A stretch of 64,000 bases of DNA from Stercorarius parasiticus. Lineage: Eukaryota > Chordata > Aves > Charadriiformes > Stercorariidae. Below, piece by piece: positions 1-12,507 of the stretch. The translations under genes and the position numbers were made by a program. The notes beneath the pieces were generated by a model that made no database searches, had not been told where the DNA came from, and saw nothing but the letters and a program-made list of their open reading frames with translations. The first letter of the stretch is position 1, and each line of letters starts with the position of its first letter. The stretch covers positions 1-64,000 of the forward strand of contig VWZL01002514.1 in assembly GCA_013396915.1 (NCBI GenBank), written 5' to 3'.

Positions 1-2135
1 CCCCCAGGTCTGGGGCTCATGTGCATGTTAAATTGGGCTTTTTTTCATGTACATGTTGCAACAGGAGAGTTTCAAAGCTAGGGTAATTTTTAAAATCTAT
101 TAGTTGAGTGAATTTGCATTCTTCTTGTGGATACATTTTAAACAGTGCACGTTCATTACTGTTCCTCTTATTTCAGCAACTGTAATATTTTTACATGAAT
201 GTGAAAGGGTGAAAATAATGGAGCATTTCTTATTGCGTTGTGGACTTGCGAGATCCTGGGTGTTGGTAGCAGGAGCAAGAGCTGGTTCAGAGCTGATAGG
301 CCCAGTTCATGCTTGGGCTTATAGGAAGATAAAGAAAACTGAATTCACTTAGCCTGGGTTTTAGCAGACACATATGAGTAACAGGCACAGATTTCTACTG
401 CTGATTTATAGGAATCCCCCTTCCCAAGCAGTTGATTACTCAACTATTCACTCTGTAAAGAGAATAGGGTGAAATTCCACACACTGGTTAAAGGAAACGT
501 AACTAAAAGGCAGCAATATAAGTTTTGATGTCTACTATAGGTAAGAGTAATGGAAAAACTTTTCCCTGTGGATGTACAGTAATGGCACATCACCACTCCA
601 CACCTTCTCTGCTGGTGAAGCAAAGGATGCAGCAAGAAATGTTCGACAGAGGTGCGCATGAAGTTATGAAGTCATCGCCTTTACTGATGCCACCAAGCCC
701 ACATTCTGCCATTAGTATGTGGGCAAAGCCTTTCCAGCTCCTTTTTAAAGGTTTCAGGCAAGAAAGCTTGTGCCAGTTCTTTTGGAGGACTATTCACCAC
801 CAGCACTCATTAAGCAAACAAACTTAAGATTCTTGCTTTGTTTACAATATTCTGAACTCACGCAGTCACCACAGACTCTGGCAACAAGCTGTTTGTAGAG
901 AATAAGCAAATGGTGAGATAAAGTGAAAATATCTTTGGCATACCGTAAGATGGTGAAGAGCTAACAGATTTGCATTTGCAAACCAGAAATTGTATCCACC
1001 TGTATCAGATCTTTGCTGAAGTGGCCATACGTATGCTCGACAAGCACACTGTGAGTGTTCCTCACCAGCGTGCTGGGACTGCACGAAGGAGGTGCAGTAC
1101 GGAAACGGCATTAAAAAGAAGCTGTGAGCAAAGACAGCATGTACTGAATGGGTAACACGCCATCTCCTAAAACAGCTCAGAGGCTCGTGAGCAGCTCTGA
1201 AAGGCTACAAGGGGCAAAGCACATGCAGAGAGAGCCGTGAGCAAGCTTTCTGCAAGGCTCCACCATCCTGCCTTTCTTCTACAAAGCTGAGGAATGCAAT
1301 CCAAGACCTCCACCCTACGTGCCATGTTTATTCAGGCAATTACCTTTGATAACATAAACGCCTCCAGCAATCTACTCAGTAATTAAATTGCATTTCAGCT
1401 GCACCCTTGACTTACAGTCCAGAAAGCTTTGCACTCCATGTTTTATCTTGTTCCTAACCCAGTTCCTTTAGTTTTGGCTCCTGAACTCACTAGGACAGGG
1501 AAAGAACATCTTGCTTGGTAGAACTATGCATCTTTGAAAAGACATTTTGTAAGTTTTTCTCCTTTCATATGTAGCCAAACTGCAGTTGTATAACCAAATA
1601 AACAGCAGTTTAACACAGCAAAGAGCGCAAGGGAATCTGCTTTGCTGTTGAGCTTGCAGAGCCCAAAGGCCTGTGGATGAAAGGTGCCCCAGCTCAGAGA
1701 GGAGAGCTCTGACCCCTCAGCAGTCACGCTCTTCCCTCTTGGATTCATGGGAACTCTGTATTACATGGACTTCAAGAAGCCATACTCCCTGCACCTTGCC
1801 AGAGGAGTGTCTATAGTGATGAGTGTTTCCAAAAATCATCCAAAAAAACAGAAGGCCATACTACAGAGAGAGGGACCGCCTGACATTTTCATGAAGACAG
1901 TTCTCCTGCAGACCCATGCTGGGACCAGGAAGCGGGCTTGTTTATCATTTCAACTTTCCTAATGCAAAAGAAGGTGGCTTGAAAACACACTGCGAGTGTT
2001 CTGATGAAAACCACATGTAAAGCTGAATTTAACATGCCATCCAGCCCCCAGACCTGCTGATGTCATTTCTTAACAACTTACTATCAAAATGAAAACCAGA
2101 TGTAGAAGCTTCCATAAGCTGTTGGCTTGGCTTAC
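1..2135 (-). other. RAPGEF6: Intron 21 (partial), after the last exon in the window
   Basis: Single-copy-looking intronic sequence. I searched the minus strand for the expected next exon (in relatives beginning near a REPPPTPPGY motif) and did not find it. If the donor at 2135 is not used, the frame runs about 35 more codons to a stop at 2029, and an AATAAA lies on the minus strand at 1327-1332. No repeat was recognised. Confidence 0.6.
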
Positions 2136-2647
2136 CTATCAGGCCTTTTTCTGTACTCGAAGTAACAGTTTTGTAAGTTGTATCACCGCCTGGTTTAGAG
2201 TCCAAAACCTCCGTCTGCTCTGCTGTAGAGTTCTCCAGCCCCCTCCGCTTAATTGTCCCATAGTTTGTTTCGTAGGTGTCTGAGAGCGAGCTGGAGGAGG
2301 CCCAGCTCTGCCGAGACTGATCGAGCTCCACGCTGGCTTTCGACTGCCTGTTGGTTTTGGAAAAGGCATCAGAATACAAATAAGCCTCCTCAGAGTAACA
2401 GTTTGTGGGGTCGACTTCAGCTATAGGTCCGTCCAGCTGGGTGTGACGGTAAGAATTGAGGAGATCCCAGCTCTTCTGGTTTGGGATATTCTGGAAGTTG
2501 TCGTGAGAACTACTCGAGCATGAAGTCCAGCTTCCCCGGCCACTATCTGCTGCCTCTACCGTGATGTGTTCATGGGAGATCTCCTCGCTGCTCATGGAGG
2601 ACGTGAAAGCCATCCCTCGGATGAGAGCAGGCCTAGTGATTGACCAG
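2136..2647 (-). CDS. RAPGEF6: RAPGEF6 exon 21: Ser-rich C-terminal tail with DSGxxS motif
   Basis: The exon is 512 nt and encodes residues 1181-1351 plus one base. The acceptor reads AAATGCAG|CTGG and the donor ATAG|GTAAGC. It encodes EEISHEHITVEAADSGRGSW, then SSLSDTYETNYGTIKRRG and STEKGLI, all matching the RAPGEF6 tail. DSGRGS (residues 1214-1219) fits the beta-TrCP consensus. The region is predicted disordered, with many Ser/Thr and no domain. The last codon is split (phase 1), which fits continuation into a further 3' exon outside the window. Confidence 0.93.
2530..2547 (-). other. RAPGEF6: DSGxxS phosphodegron motif inside exon 21
   Basis: The codons read D-S-G-R-G-S, a perfect DSGxxS consensus for recognition by beta-TrCP after phosphorylation of both serines. 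The paralogue RAPGEF2 is known as a beta-TrCP substrate. That the motif works in RAPGEF6 is inference. Confidence 0.6.
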
Positions 2648-4662
2648 CTGCATTTGAAAACAACAGAAAGCAGAAAAAAACCGCAAACTTGTAAGCTTTT
2701 AAAAGAAGAGTGACACACTCAGAGACAATTATCTGGTTTTAAAAGCAAATAATCTCTGGCTTTAAAACAGGTACACAGCAAAGTCAAGGCACATGGGAGC
2801 ACCGACAAGAGACACCGTTATTCCCAACTCATTACTGCACACGGCAGCTGGGCAGTTATTCCCAAGGGAATAACAAGTCTGCAACAGGTTTCACCCCAGA
2901 TTCACAAAAATCTGGTCCACAGAAGTCTTCCTTTATCAATCACAGCAAGACAGTGCCTGACAGAAAGCAGAAGAGTAATTATATCTCTTAGCTTCAGGCT
3001 ACTACCACCTTTTTCTTTGCATTTATAAACTAAAACCAAAATAAATATTTAGAATAAAAGCCAACCCCTTCACTGGCAGCGACAATAAAGCTGTTCAGAC
3101 AGAGCGGAGGTAGTTGTATTTCAAGAACATTTGGAAATATTGGGCATAAGTAACATTTGTGGAAACGATCTGGAGTGACAGATTCTGAAACCAAAGCACA
3201 AATTTTCTTCTTTTAAGACACGGTCGCTAAAAGCTCTAATAGCTGTCAACATATAATTAAGGGGGAAAAAAATAAAGCCAGGTTTGCATGAATTTAGAAT
3301 ACATGAAGTTACAATTGCTAGCCATTATTGAAGTCTCTTAACTTTCTGGTTATGTTACCAAATGCATGGACAGCACAACATTAAAATTCAACACTACCCC
3401 TCAGCAGTTTACTGACATGTTGTGAAATCAAGCAACATTTCTTAAGATATACGCAAACAACTTTTTTTTCTCCTTGCTTTTCTATTTTATAAGTTCTAGC
3501 ATGAAAACGGCTTTCTTCCCTCTAAAGGCCACTGAAACTAAGGCATAAACGAACAACCATAAACCATGAACAATCCGCTTTTAATCTGCAAAGAGAACAG
3601 CGAGTTCAGACAGCAGCAGCATCGTCGCTGCCATCCACTGTCCTTCAGCCACCACTGAAGGCTTTTCCCAGCCAGCAGCACCAAAGGTACCCACCGTAAC
3701 CTGGTCCGACGGGACACTTCGCTCAGTACACTGAGACTGAATAAACACGTTCTCAGCACGTGTTAAGCCTTTTAGAAAAGGGAATTATTTTGGTTTATGA
3801 AGCACAGCTTTAAATTCCCACTTTAGCACAATTAAATAAACCGAATCACTAATTTCTTAAGCACTGCATCACTTTAGCAAAGCATACACTAAAAAGCTTT
3901 TCTTTAACAGGGGAGAAAACATCACTGAATTAAAGTCAATTATACAGAAACAACATATATCTCTTTACAGTGTTCGATCATTAAAAAAAATTATATTGCT
4001 TTAGAGAGGAGCTGTAAAGATTATAAATGTAAGGAGCATCTCTCACTGACTTGAATCTACAACATCTGAGGACAGAAGACGCTATCCCAAGAAGAATCCC
4101 ACGGATTAAACCTTATGGATCAAGGCTTAACATCTAGTAAGACAAAACCAAAAAATGCCAATTCAAAGTGTCACCTCCCAACAACTTCTCATTGTGCTAA
4201 AGTAACAAGACCTCTTGTGTGGACACTCTCAGGAAGGCAGTGGGAGAAAGCTTCCAGCCTGCCTAAGCAACAGATGATAATAATAAAAATCTTTAAAAAT
4301 CGCATTAGAGTATGTTAAATGACTGGCACTTTTGACTCAGAGAGAATTGATAATATCCTGTTCTTGTTCTGCCATCTCTCACTACTGCTCTAATTAGTCA
4401 AGTATCATCACAGCTTTTAACGCATTTGCAGTCTCCTGCAAGAGAAGTCCATCTGAACCCCACCAATGGGAACAAGCTGTTGTCTACTCAAGTAGTAAGT
4501 TTCTCGGGAAAACAGGCTCTTCCCATACAGAGCAACCAGAACTCCAGCTTCCAGCAAGAGCTTAACGACCACAGAAGAGTGCGTAACTGTGCCCTGACCA
4601 AAGCTTCGTTACCCGTTCTGACACCAGGACACCAAGCCCAACCAAAACCAGTTGCTTCTTAC
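2648..4662 (-). other. RAPGEF6: Intron 20
   Basis: About 2.0 kb, AT-rich, bounded by exon 20 donor AGG|GTAAG and exon 21 acceptor. No recognisable transposon, RNA or extra exon was seen. Confidence 0.7.
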
Positions 4663-4888
4663 CCTGGGCATGGCTGTCCGTAATCGGCCAGCGGCGGAGG
4701 ATGCTCTTTTCTCTCTGTGCCCCCCGAATCCACCACAATGAGAGACTGGGACAAACTCCTCTCGTCCTGCAATGCTGCCGACATTGAGTCCACGGAGCAG
4801 TTGCTCACGATGCTGGACCGGGATGAAATCTCACTGTGACTGGAGTCCGAGAAGTTGTCAGATTTAGTGGAAGGTATGAGGGCGTAGC
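4663..4888 (-). CDS. RAPGEF6: RAPGEF6 exon 20: Ser-rich tail
   Basis: The exon is 226 nt, residues 1106-1181, with acceptor CCTTTAG|GC and donor CCAGG|GTAAG. It encodes GYALIPSTKSDNFSDSSHSE followed by ISSRSSIVSNCSVDSMSAALQ. The dense Ser clusters resemble multi-site phosphorylation substrates. The junction to exon 21 recreates PGW, as in relatives. It can accept either exon 19 or cassette 19a without a frame change. Confidence 0.92.
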
Positions 4889-7800
4889 CTAAAGGAGAGG
4901 AGAAGAGAACGTCTTCATCAAAGAGCAATTAAGTTTACTAGGTATGACAACAAAGTGTTGACACACATTTCAGCAAGGATATTTAGAAGACAAAACAATC
5001 AAACCCTGTTTGCATACAAGCAGTCCACTATATTTTTTAGGGTACTAAAGCTTTTATCATCTATCAGCATCTAGCAGTGTAATGCATTAATGCAAGTCTG
5101 GTGACACCAATAACCTACCTGCAGCTCCACTACTCTCCAGACCAGAAGGTTAAACCTACATAGACAGGATCAACAGTTGCAGCATGAATAGTGAGTGGAT
5201 AGATCAGGTCTTTCCAATTCTGCAAGCGCTGAGTCCTCTAGTATAAATGCAGCGCATTTCCCATTATCCCTCTGCCCTACTGGCGTGTGAGACTCAAAAA
5301 AAATTTTGGCAGTGGATGAGGAGATGCTGACTAAGGTAAAAGCCAGCTATTAGCACTCAGGGATTAGCCATATGGTCCATTTCAGTCTTCTCATCTGTTC
5401 CAAAATTAACAGAGAAGGAAGCAAAAGCGGGAAATACAACTTTGGCCGTAGCTGGACCAGACAGTAGCGTTGCTCCAACAGAAGAAAACAGCTGAAGACC
5501 TCACCACTTTCAGAGCAAAATATATAAAGTGTTTTTTCCGCTTGGCTTACCCTTACCCTCAAATAACTTCTTTCAAACACAAATAACGTACATAGCCTGA
5601 TATATCCAAGAACTCCTCTTCCTAGTACCTGTAGCGAACATAAAAGAGACTACTATACTGGGGACTTCCATGAGCTCCGGCTACATATATCCTGTAGACA
5701 CTTCTGCTGGTGTAGCTAAAGTGATTCCAGATGGGATACCTGTCCCCACACAGCAAAAAAAAAAAAAAGCCCTTAGTACGGACAACTTGCCCAAATCATT
5801 TATTTTGATGACCTTAGAGAATCAGGGAAAGAATTAAAATGAACTGAACTCTGCAAAGTGCATCTGGGCAGGTCTGAGGGAGATCACACTCAGGTCCAGC
5901 AGGTTTAGTGACTTAGTGACTGCTCTCCCTCCACATGGGGCAACCTGAAAGTTGAACCATGTATCTAAGAGCACTGTCTGAACACTTCTTGAACACTGAC
6001 AGGCTTGGGGCCATGGCCACTTCCCTGGGGAGCTTGTTCCAGTGCTTGACCAGACCCTCAGTGAAGAACTTTTTCCCTAATATCCAATCTGAACTTCCAG
6101 CTTTAAGTCCTATCACTGCACACCTGAGAGAGAGACCAGCACCTCCCTCTCCTCTCCCTCTCATGAGGAAGCTGTAGACGTCTATGAAGGCATCCTCCAG
6201 CCTCCTCTGCTCTAAGCTGAGCAGACCTAGTGGCCTCAGCCACTCCTCCTGAGTCATGCCCTCTAGTCCTCTCACCATCTTTGTTGCCCTCATTTGGACA
6301 CATACAATATTTATATATCCTTCTTCTATTGCAGAGCCTCAAACTGCACACAGCACCCAAGGTGAGACTGCAGCGATGCTGAATATAGTGGAACAATCTC
6401 TTCTCTTGACCAGTTCACTACACGTCCAGAATTACGCTGTCCCAGGTGCAGAATCCAGCATTTGTTCTTGTTACTCAGCACTCTCATCTCTCAAGATCTC
6501 TCTATAAGGTCTTTGTACTCTGGAAGGAATCAATGGCTCCTCCAAATTTAGCATTGTTGGCAAACTTACTTGTGTGCACTCAGCTCCCTGTGTCCAGGCC
6601 ATCGATAAAAACATTGAAAAGCACTCTCCCTAAAATTGAGCCCTGGGGAGCACCACTAGTGACTGGCCACCAGCCAGACAGTACCCCATATACTACAGCT
6701 CCTTGGGACCAACCTTCAAGCCAATTGTTCACCCACAGTATTGTGTACAAGCTGGACATTCTGTCCAGAAGGATACTGTGAGAGACAGCATCAAAAGCTT
6801 TGCTAAAATCCCAAACACCCACATCTGCTTCCCTTCGCCTTTGACATGGGTAATCTTGTCTTAAAAGGATATTAAGTTAGTAAGGCATGACCTTCCCTTC
6901 ATGAACCCGTGTTGGCTCTGACTCATGACCTTATTGTCTTTCAAGCGTTTTATAGTAATTCCCAGAACAATCTTCTCCATCATTTTACCTGGCACTGAAG
7001 TAAGACCGACAAGCTTATCATTACCAGGGCCGTCTTCCTTGCCTTCCTCGAAAACTGCAGAAACATTTGCTACCTTCCAGTTGACTGGGACCTTTCTCCA
7101 GAGTCCCAAGATCATTGATAAATAACTGAGAGAGGTCTAGCAATAACATCGGTTGATTCTTTCAGTACCCTGGGATGAATCCCAGCAGGCCCCATAGACT
7201 TGTGTGCCTTCAGTGGCAGCAGCAAATTTAGGATGTTCAGATTTCGCGCTCCCTGGAGTATTCATCTCTCTAGATAAGTCCATGCACCATCTTACAGGCG
7301 GACCAAACTTCATTCTTTTGTGCTGTCAGGCAACAAAGTCAGGAGGTGTCTGTTAAATCGGTCCGGTTATGGGGTTTTTTAAATTAAAAAAAACAAAACA
7401 TTTTGCCTTCATTAACTCTCTGGCCCAGAGCTGTGGTTTGTTCCCCTTTATCTGAGGGCAAAAGGTCTTGGATTAATGACTGTGGTGTTGTTTTGGTTTT
7501 CTTTAATTTAAATTTTTTTTTTCTTTAAGTTCCCAGTGGGTTCCTCTATAGCAAACCCACTGCATGTCAAGAAATATGTCCTTGTCTTCACTAGGAGAAA
7601 ACAGTCTATGATATGCCTTACATTATGCGCATAAAATTACAAAGTTAGAACCTTTATTTGAAAATACTGGATCATCAACTGCTTCATATATAGGTAAATG
7701 AGCATCTGTTAATTAATCAAAATGCGGTTTTTCTTTACAGGAGACCATATTAATAGACTGCTGACGCAGTCCTCAGATAAGCATTTTTTTCCCCCAAATC

Positions 7801-9173
7801 CCTGCCAATCACTCTATTGCTCACTTCATTTCTACCTACATGTGCCTTTGAGCTGGACTGACATATATTTACATCAATCAGGTGAAAAAGTGAAACGCCC
7901 AGGCAGTGTAAAAGCCACGCCAGTGACACACACAATGTAACACAGAAGACTAATGCCATTAAGTCCATAAAAAATACAGAGGTCATATAAAAGGGCATCT
8001 GGAGCCAGCGGTATACATGCCACTGAGCACACAGCTCATCATTTGAGAGCTTTCACAGCTTAAGCTTGATTATTGCTGTGAGATTTTAAAAGCAAATATG
8101 AGCATTAAATATCAGTATTATCAAACTAAGGAACTGAACCTCATGAATGAAAAAAACCCTTATTTGAGACCAGCTTTTTTAAGATTAAATTTCAGTTTCT
8201 TTTCCTTTGACAATAATTAATACCTCCTGTTCTTCACTTTGCCTAATGGACTCTTTAAAATTAACACAACTGTTTACTGCAGTAAGAAATGTTCTCACAG
8301 TCCATCTTAATTTTAAGACACTCTTCTTCAAGAACTTCAAAGATCTGGAGAACAAAAGGTCTCTTCTTCATTAAAGAGATAAACACTATCTGAAAGCTGA
8401 GTCATTAAATAACAGCAAATGTATATAAACAGACTAAATGCAAGTCTTTGCTGGGCTGAAAAGGTTAGCAGAAGATGTGACCAATGCAAACATACACCAA
8501 CGCTGGAAGTGAGCACTCGATTTACATCTTATAAGGGACTATCTAGAGTCTAATTAAGAGAAGGTTGCTGAACTTACTGTTTCATTGGCATTTGCAAAAC
8601 ACTAAGTAACAGAACTGCCACTGTACCTGTTCCTTGATTTTCTAAACTTCACATTATTGTCTTCACTGCAAGGGCGTTTAGCTATAAATAACTGACAACT
8701 ATCTGGAAGGAAAGCACATTAAACAGCTTAAACATGTAAACGAATAATGCTAAAATAACTTATGTAAAATCAGTATATCTGACACAAAGTGGACACCAGA
8801 GTCTTTCTTCTAAAAATACATCATAGAGTCTTCCTTCTCCTTCTAGGCTTCATGCACAGGCAGTAAGATGTCCACAGATTGCTGTTGCTATAGATACTTG
8901 CTGTACTCAGAGCATCACTGTCTTTCTCCTTTTGGTTTTCACTCCCTTCTGCGGTTTCAATGTGCTCTGCTTTCCTTTTCGCAGTAAAAGCTGTTCTTTC
9001 CCTGGAGAAGCTTCTTTCCCTAAGTCTTCTAAACCGAGGTCCCTTTGTTTTCCTGTCCTCACGCTCAGCTTCTGCCTTTTCACTCTCCTCCCCTCTTTCT
9101 CCCTTTTCACTTAGGTCAGAACTGTCTCTTGCTTTGACAATCATCCAAATTTTCTTTTGTAAATAAGCCCCAC
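4889..9173 (-). other. RAPGEF6: Intron between cassette 19a and exon 20
   Basis: About 4.3 kb. It contains one old CR1 LINE fragment (about 5925-7300). A charged open frame runs from the cassette donor down to a stop near 8821. Elsewhere nothing recognisable; when the cassette is skipped this is part of a 6.0-kb intron 19. Confidence 0.65.
5925..7300 (-). mobile_element. CR1 LINE fragment (old), same sense as RAPGEF6
   Basis: The minus strand carries degraded CR1 reverse transcriptase pieces: a segment with [19 protein letters not shown] (6861-7115) and, after a break, [18 protein letters not shown] with [10 protein letters not shown] (6580-6822). Downstream is the CR1 C-terminal and 3' UTR-like text to about 5925. 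Frames are interrupted, so the copy is dead. The usual terminal octamer repeats are not visible, so the 3' boundary is approximate. Confidence 0.88.
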
Positions 9174-9287
9174 CTATTCCGTAGCTGCGTTGTCCACTGT
9201 TCTTGTTGCTGGTTTCACTGGCGAGTGATGAGGAAGAGCCAGAGAGATTCATCTGACTGCAGTTATCCGACCTTTGGATGTTACCAA
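9174..9287 (-). CDS. RAPGEF6: RAPGEF6 candidate cassette exon 19a (114 nt, 38 residues)
   Basis: Acceptor CTCTTTATTGCAG|TT and donor GGAATAG|GTGGGG bound 114 nt that is open in the frame demanded by exons 19 and 20: AAA G + TT becomes Lys-Val, and the exon ends on G, giving Gly with exon 20. It encodes GNIQRSDNCSQMNLSGSSSS then LASETSNKNSGQRSYGI, a Ser/Asn-rich stretch like the surrounding tail. Length divisible by three and exact phase fit support a real alternative exon. The donor is weak beyond GT, and the frame stays open to 8821, so a longer terminal version is possible. Confidence 0.65.
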
Positions 9288-10923
9288 CTGCAATAAAGAG
9301 CACAGGCAGATCTTGGTAAGTGACAAGATAAATAACAGCAAAAATAACGTCCTGCTTTTAAAACATTTTTTCTTCAATCCTATTTGCATATCACTTGGGT
9401 ATAGCTCAAAAGAAAATGACATCTAAGATTAAGTGGAATGTGTTCATGCCTAAAATTACGTCTTTCTGCTGTCTGTGAAGCACCTAATTTTAGTTCAATG
9501 AGCTGTTAGCACCACACATACAACAGGGTACGGATCACCTCAATCGAATCACATCAGTGCTAAAAATACGCTGAAAGCAAGTTGAATTAATGAAATCACC
9601 CCAAAGAAACAGAATATTATTTTCAAAGAACCAGATGAAAGTTAACAAAAATAACATATTTATAAGCGATGCTCAAAAAAAAAATCTCAGTGGAGCTAAG
9701 TTTGGCAACCCAAGTAATTAAGCTTCTTATACGTATGCTGTGTTTAAGTAAAATAATAAGTGGCATTCTCCTAAAGGAAACAGTATCTTGTGAAGGCAGC
9801 AGTGGACGGACCAGCATGATCTCCCACTGCAAAGGGTGAGAAGATGCAGTAAGTCACCATGCCATGCCATGCCAATCCAGTGGCTTTGGTCTGTCAGTGA
9901 GTCAGAAGCAGCAGAGAGGGGAGGGAGAAACGTCTTACGCCGTCCGACACTGACCACACTGGCTGACTACAAAGTGGTGTTAAGAGATTTCAAGTGAATT
10001 CCCATCCGAGGTTGACTAATGATGAAGTGATGCAGGTCTTTTAAGACGAAGACATCAAAAATAAAGAGATTCTCAGGGCATCATGATAGACAGGGATGTA
10101 TACAAAGCCCTGTGCACAAGAACAAAAAAATAAGAAGAACGACTCGAGGACTTAGATGGATGCAGTACTTTTGCAGCTATCAAAACCATCTGTTCTGGAG
10201 GACTATGACTTATTGACAGCTCCATCTAATCGCCTGTAATTCCAGCTACCTTAGGCAAAAACATAAAATGCCTCAACAGCCGCAGTTTCTGTGCAACACT
10301 GTCGTCTTCAAGAAATCCCCAGGTCTGCGAATCCCATTCAATAACCGGCCACCTACATCTGATCTGATACACTGGCGGGCGTCAGCTGAGAATTCTGTCA
10401 GAAGCACTTAAGCAGTTTTTAAGAAAACAATTGTTCCTTTTTTTAAACAGTAGGTGACTTAAAGCCAAAACATATAAATACGCTGAAAAACTACATCTAT
10501 TTTAAACTGGAAGAGGGGAGACTCATTTTAGATATTAGGAAGAAATTCTTTGCTGTGAGGGTGGTGAGCCCCTGGCCCAGGTTGCCCAGAGAAGCTGTGG
10601 CTGCCCCATCCCTGGAGGGGTTCAAGGCCAGGCTGGACGGGGCTTGGAGCAACCTGGTCTGGTGGGAGGTGTCCCTGCCCAGGGCAGGGGGTGGCACTGG
10701 GTGGGCTTTAAGGTCCCTTCCAACCCAAACCATTCTGTGATTCTATTTATAGAAAGACATGATTCTATTCTTGACACGACTCTTCTAAACTACCATTTCT
10801 CTTACGTGTCACTACCAACAGATATTCCTGCCACTGCCCACCCTGGTTTTAGCACAACAGAGGCACGAGTTCCTGAGATGGATGCTGCCATGCACCCTGT
10901 GAACGCTCAACCAGCACACCTAC
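9288..10923 (-). other. RAPGEF6: Intron between exon 19 and cassette 19a
   Basis: About 1.6 kb. It holds a truncated antisense CR1 (10498-10746) about 180 bp from the exon 19 donor, and a tiny CCATG-type tandem repeat near 9858-9875. Nothing else was recognised. Confidence 0.65.
10498..10746 (+). mobile_element. Truncated CR1 LINE, antisense to RAPGEF6
   Basis: The last ~250 bp of a CR1: the sequence runs from GGAAGAAATTCTTTGCTGTG through the GC-rich 3' end to AGGTCCCTTCCAACCC and ends in ATTCTGTGATTCTAT, the CR1 octamer tail. 5' truncation is typical of CR1. By eye it is near-identical to the copies at 48172 and 55014, in opposite orientation. Confidence 0.95.
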
Positions 10924-11058
10924 CTTTGCGTGGAGAGCCCTGAGGAGAAGCGGGTGGGCTGGAGTGCAAGGAAGATGCCATGGACATAGTGTCATCTGTT
11001 TGTTTCTTACTACTTACTTCCTCAGACAAGCTTAATGACTTCTGTGGGGAGCCTGTAC
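10924..11058 (-). CDS. RAPGEF6: RAPGEF6 exon 19: Ser/Pro-rich tail
   Basis: The exon is 135 nt, residues 1061-1106, with acceptor ATCCATAG|GT and donor CGCAAAG|GTAGGT. It encodes SPQKSLSLSEEVSSKKQTDD then SMASSLHSSPPASPQGSPRK, matching the SSPPASPQGSP segment of the RAPGEF2/6 tail. Several SP sites suggest proline-directed phosphorylation. It is too short for routine ORF calling and was found by phase and similarity. Confidence 0.9.
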
Positions 11059-12507
11059 CTATGGATACAACAGAATCATTTATTGCATGTTATTCTATTT
11101 AAACTATAAATAAGCACCATGTTGAACATCACTGGAGTATTCAGCAAAGGGAAGAGCAGATGCTCAGATGAATTCTGCATGTAGAGGTCTCCATTTCAAA
11201 CTTTCTTCCATTTCAGACCGGAAGCGGCCACTGCTACCACTGGCTGCTCATCTGAAGCGTGTTGAAACACTCAAGTCATAACTGGAACCATTGCAACAGA
11301 TAAACTGGTCGTGGTTTTGGTAAAGGACTGAAAACTGTGTAACGTATAAAGCTTGGAGGAAACCTTTGCCCATGACACTGTTGGGACAGCGCTAAAAAAA
11401 ATTTGCGTCATCACCAACAAGTCAGTTGAAGGTCTTCACAATCGGGAGTTTTCAAATCAGCACTCACAGGCACTATACACACAAATTTAGCAAAACCAGT
11501 TCACCACTGTACTTAGCAAACTGATGATCTGGTATTTCTTGTTCACTGTTAGACCACCTTGCAGACAACACAGTGCCGAGAAGTTAATTTAAGTTCTCAA
11601 AAGGTTGTTAGATCAACACCGAATGCTTAACACATGGGAAAGAAGAAACATCTCAGCAAAGCTTCTGGAACAGATCAAGTTGGCTTTTAAGAGGAAACTT
11701 GAAAAAATACTAACTGGAAACACTGTTTTATATGCTGCAATCTACTGTTTTCCGAACCTATTTTAATGGATATTGATGCTCGATGTATCATGGAGTCATT
11801 TCATATCATTTACCGACTGCAACTAACTTTAATAACCCACAACTGTAGCTTTGAAATGATACCATAGTTATGCAAATAGGTCAAAAAGCCATTTTAATAC
11901 ATAATACTGCTTTGCAACAAGCAAATGTAGAGATAGAACAAAAACTGATGCTCACTAGGAGCAACTAATAACTTATGTTGCTCCATTTGACAATAATGTT
12001 GTTATAATGGTGTTCCAGAGGTTAAAATATTCAATGCCTGTGATTTGTTTCAATGATTTAATCTAAATATATTATACTTCATTTTGTCATGAAAAGAAAG
12101 AAGCAATGTTGTTCTACTCCGTTTGTGCAAGATCCCTTTAGAATGCAGAAATACACAGTAAAAGACTTAACACGGTATATCTGACCTGTCCAAGAGAGAG
12201 GTATTAAGATCACTTTAGTAAAAACACCTTCTTTAGTTCAAGGAATAAAAAAAAGTGACAAAGCAAGGGCGTATTTGGGTACAGCACCTTACCATTACCT
12301 GTTTTAAGAAAAGTTATTAAAGATTGTGCAAATGACCAAGTAAACCGCACGCTCTTTTAAAACACAGTAATATGCTTCAGCTATTTTAAAGCGAAGGAAG
12401 TAAATGAAGCACAATGGTATCTCAAATTATCCACGTTGCTACAAACAGCTCCTCCCTCGTATTTACTTAATCTGTGAAATCCAGAGAGGTGAATTGAGGA
12501 TACTCAC
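11059..12507 (-). other. RAPGEF6: Intron 18
   Basis: About 1.4 kb of AT-rich sequence between exon 18 donor TTCA|GTGAGT and exon 19 acceptor. No repeat or other feature was recognised. Confidence 0.7.

Noticed and set aside
6580..7115. Reverse transcriptase frames as a possible functional gene or retrovirus
   Set aside because: Sequence is CR1 LINE, interrupted and truncated; no LTRs, gag or env were seen.
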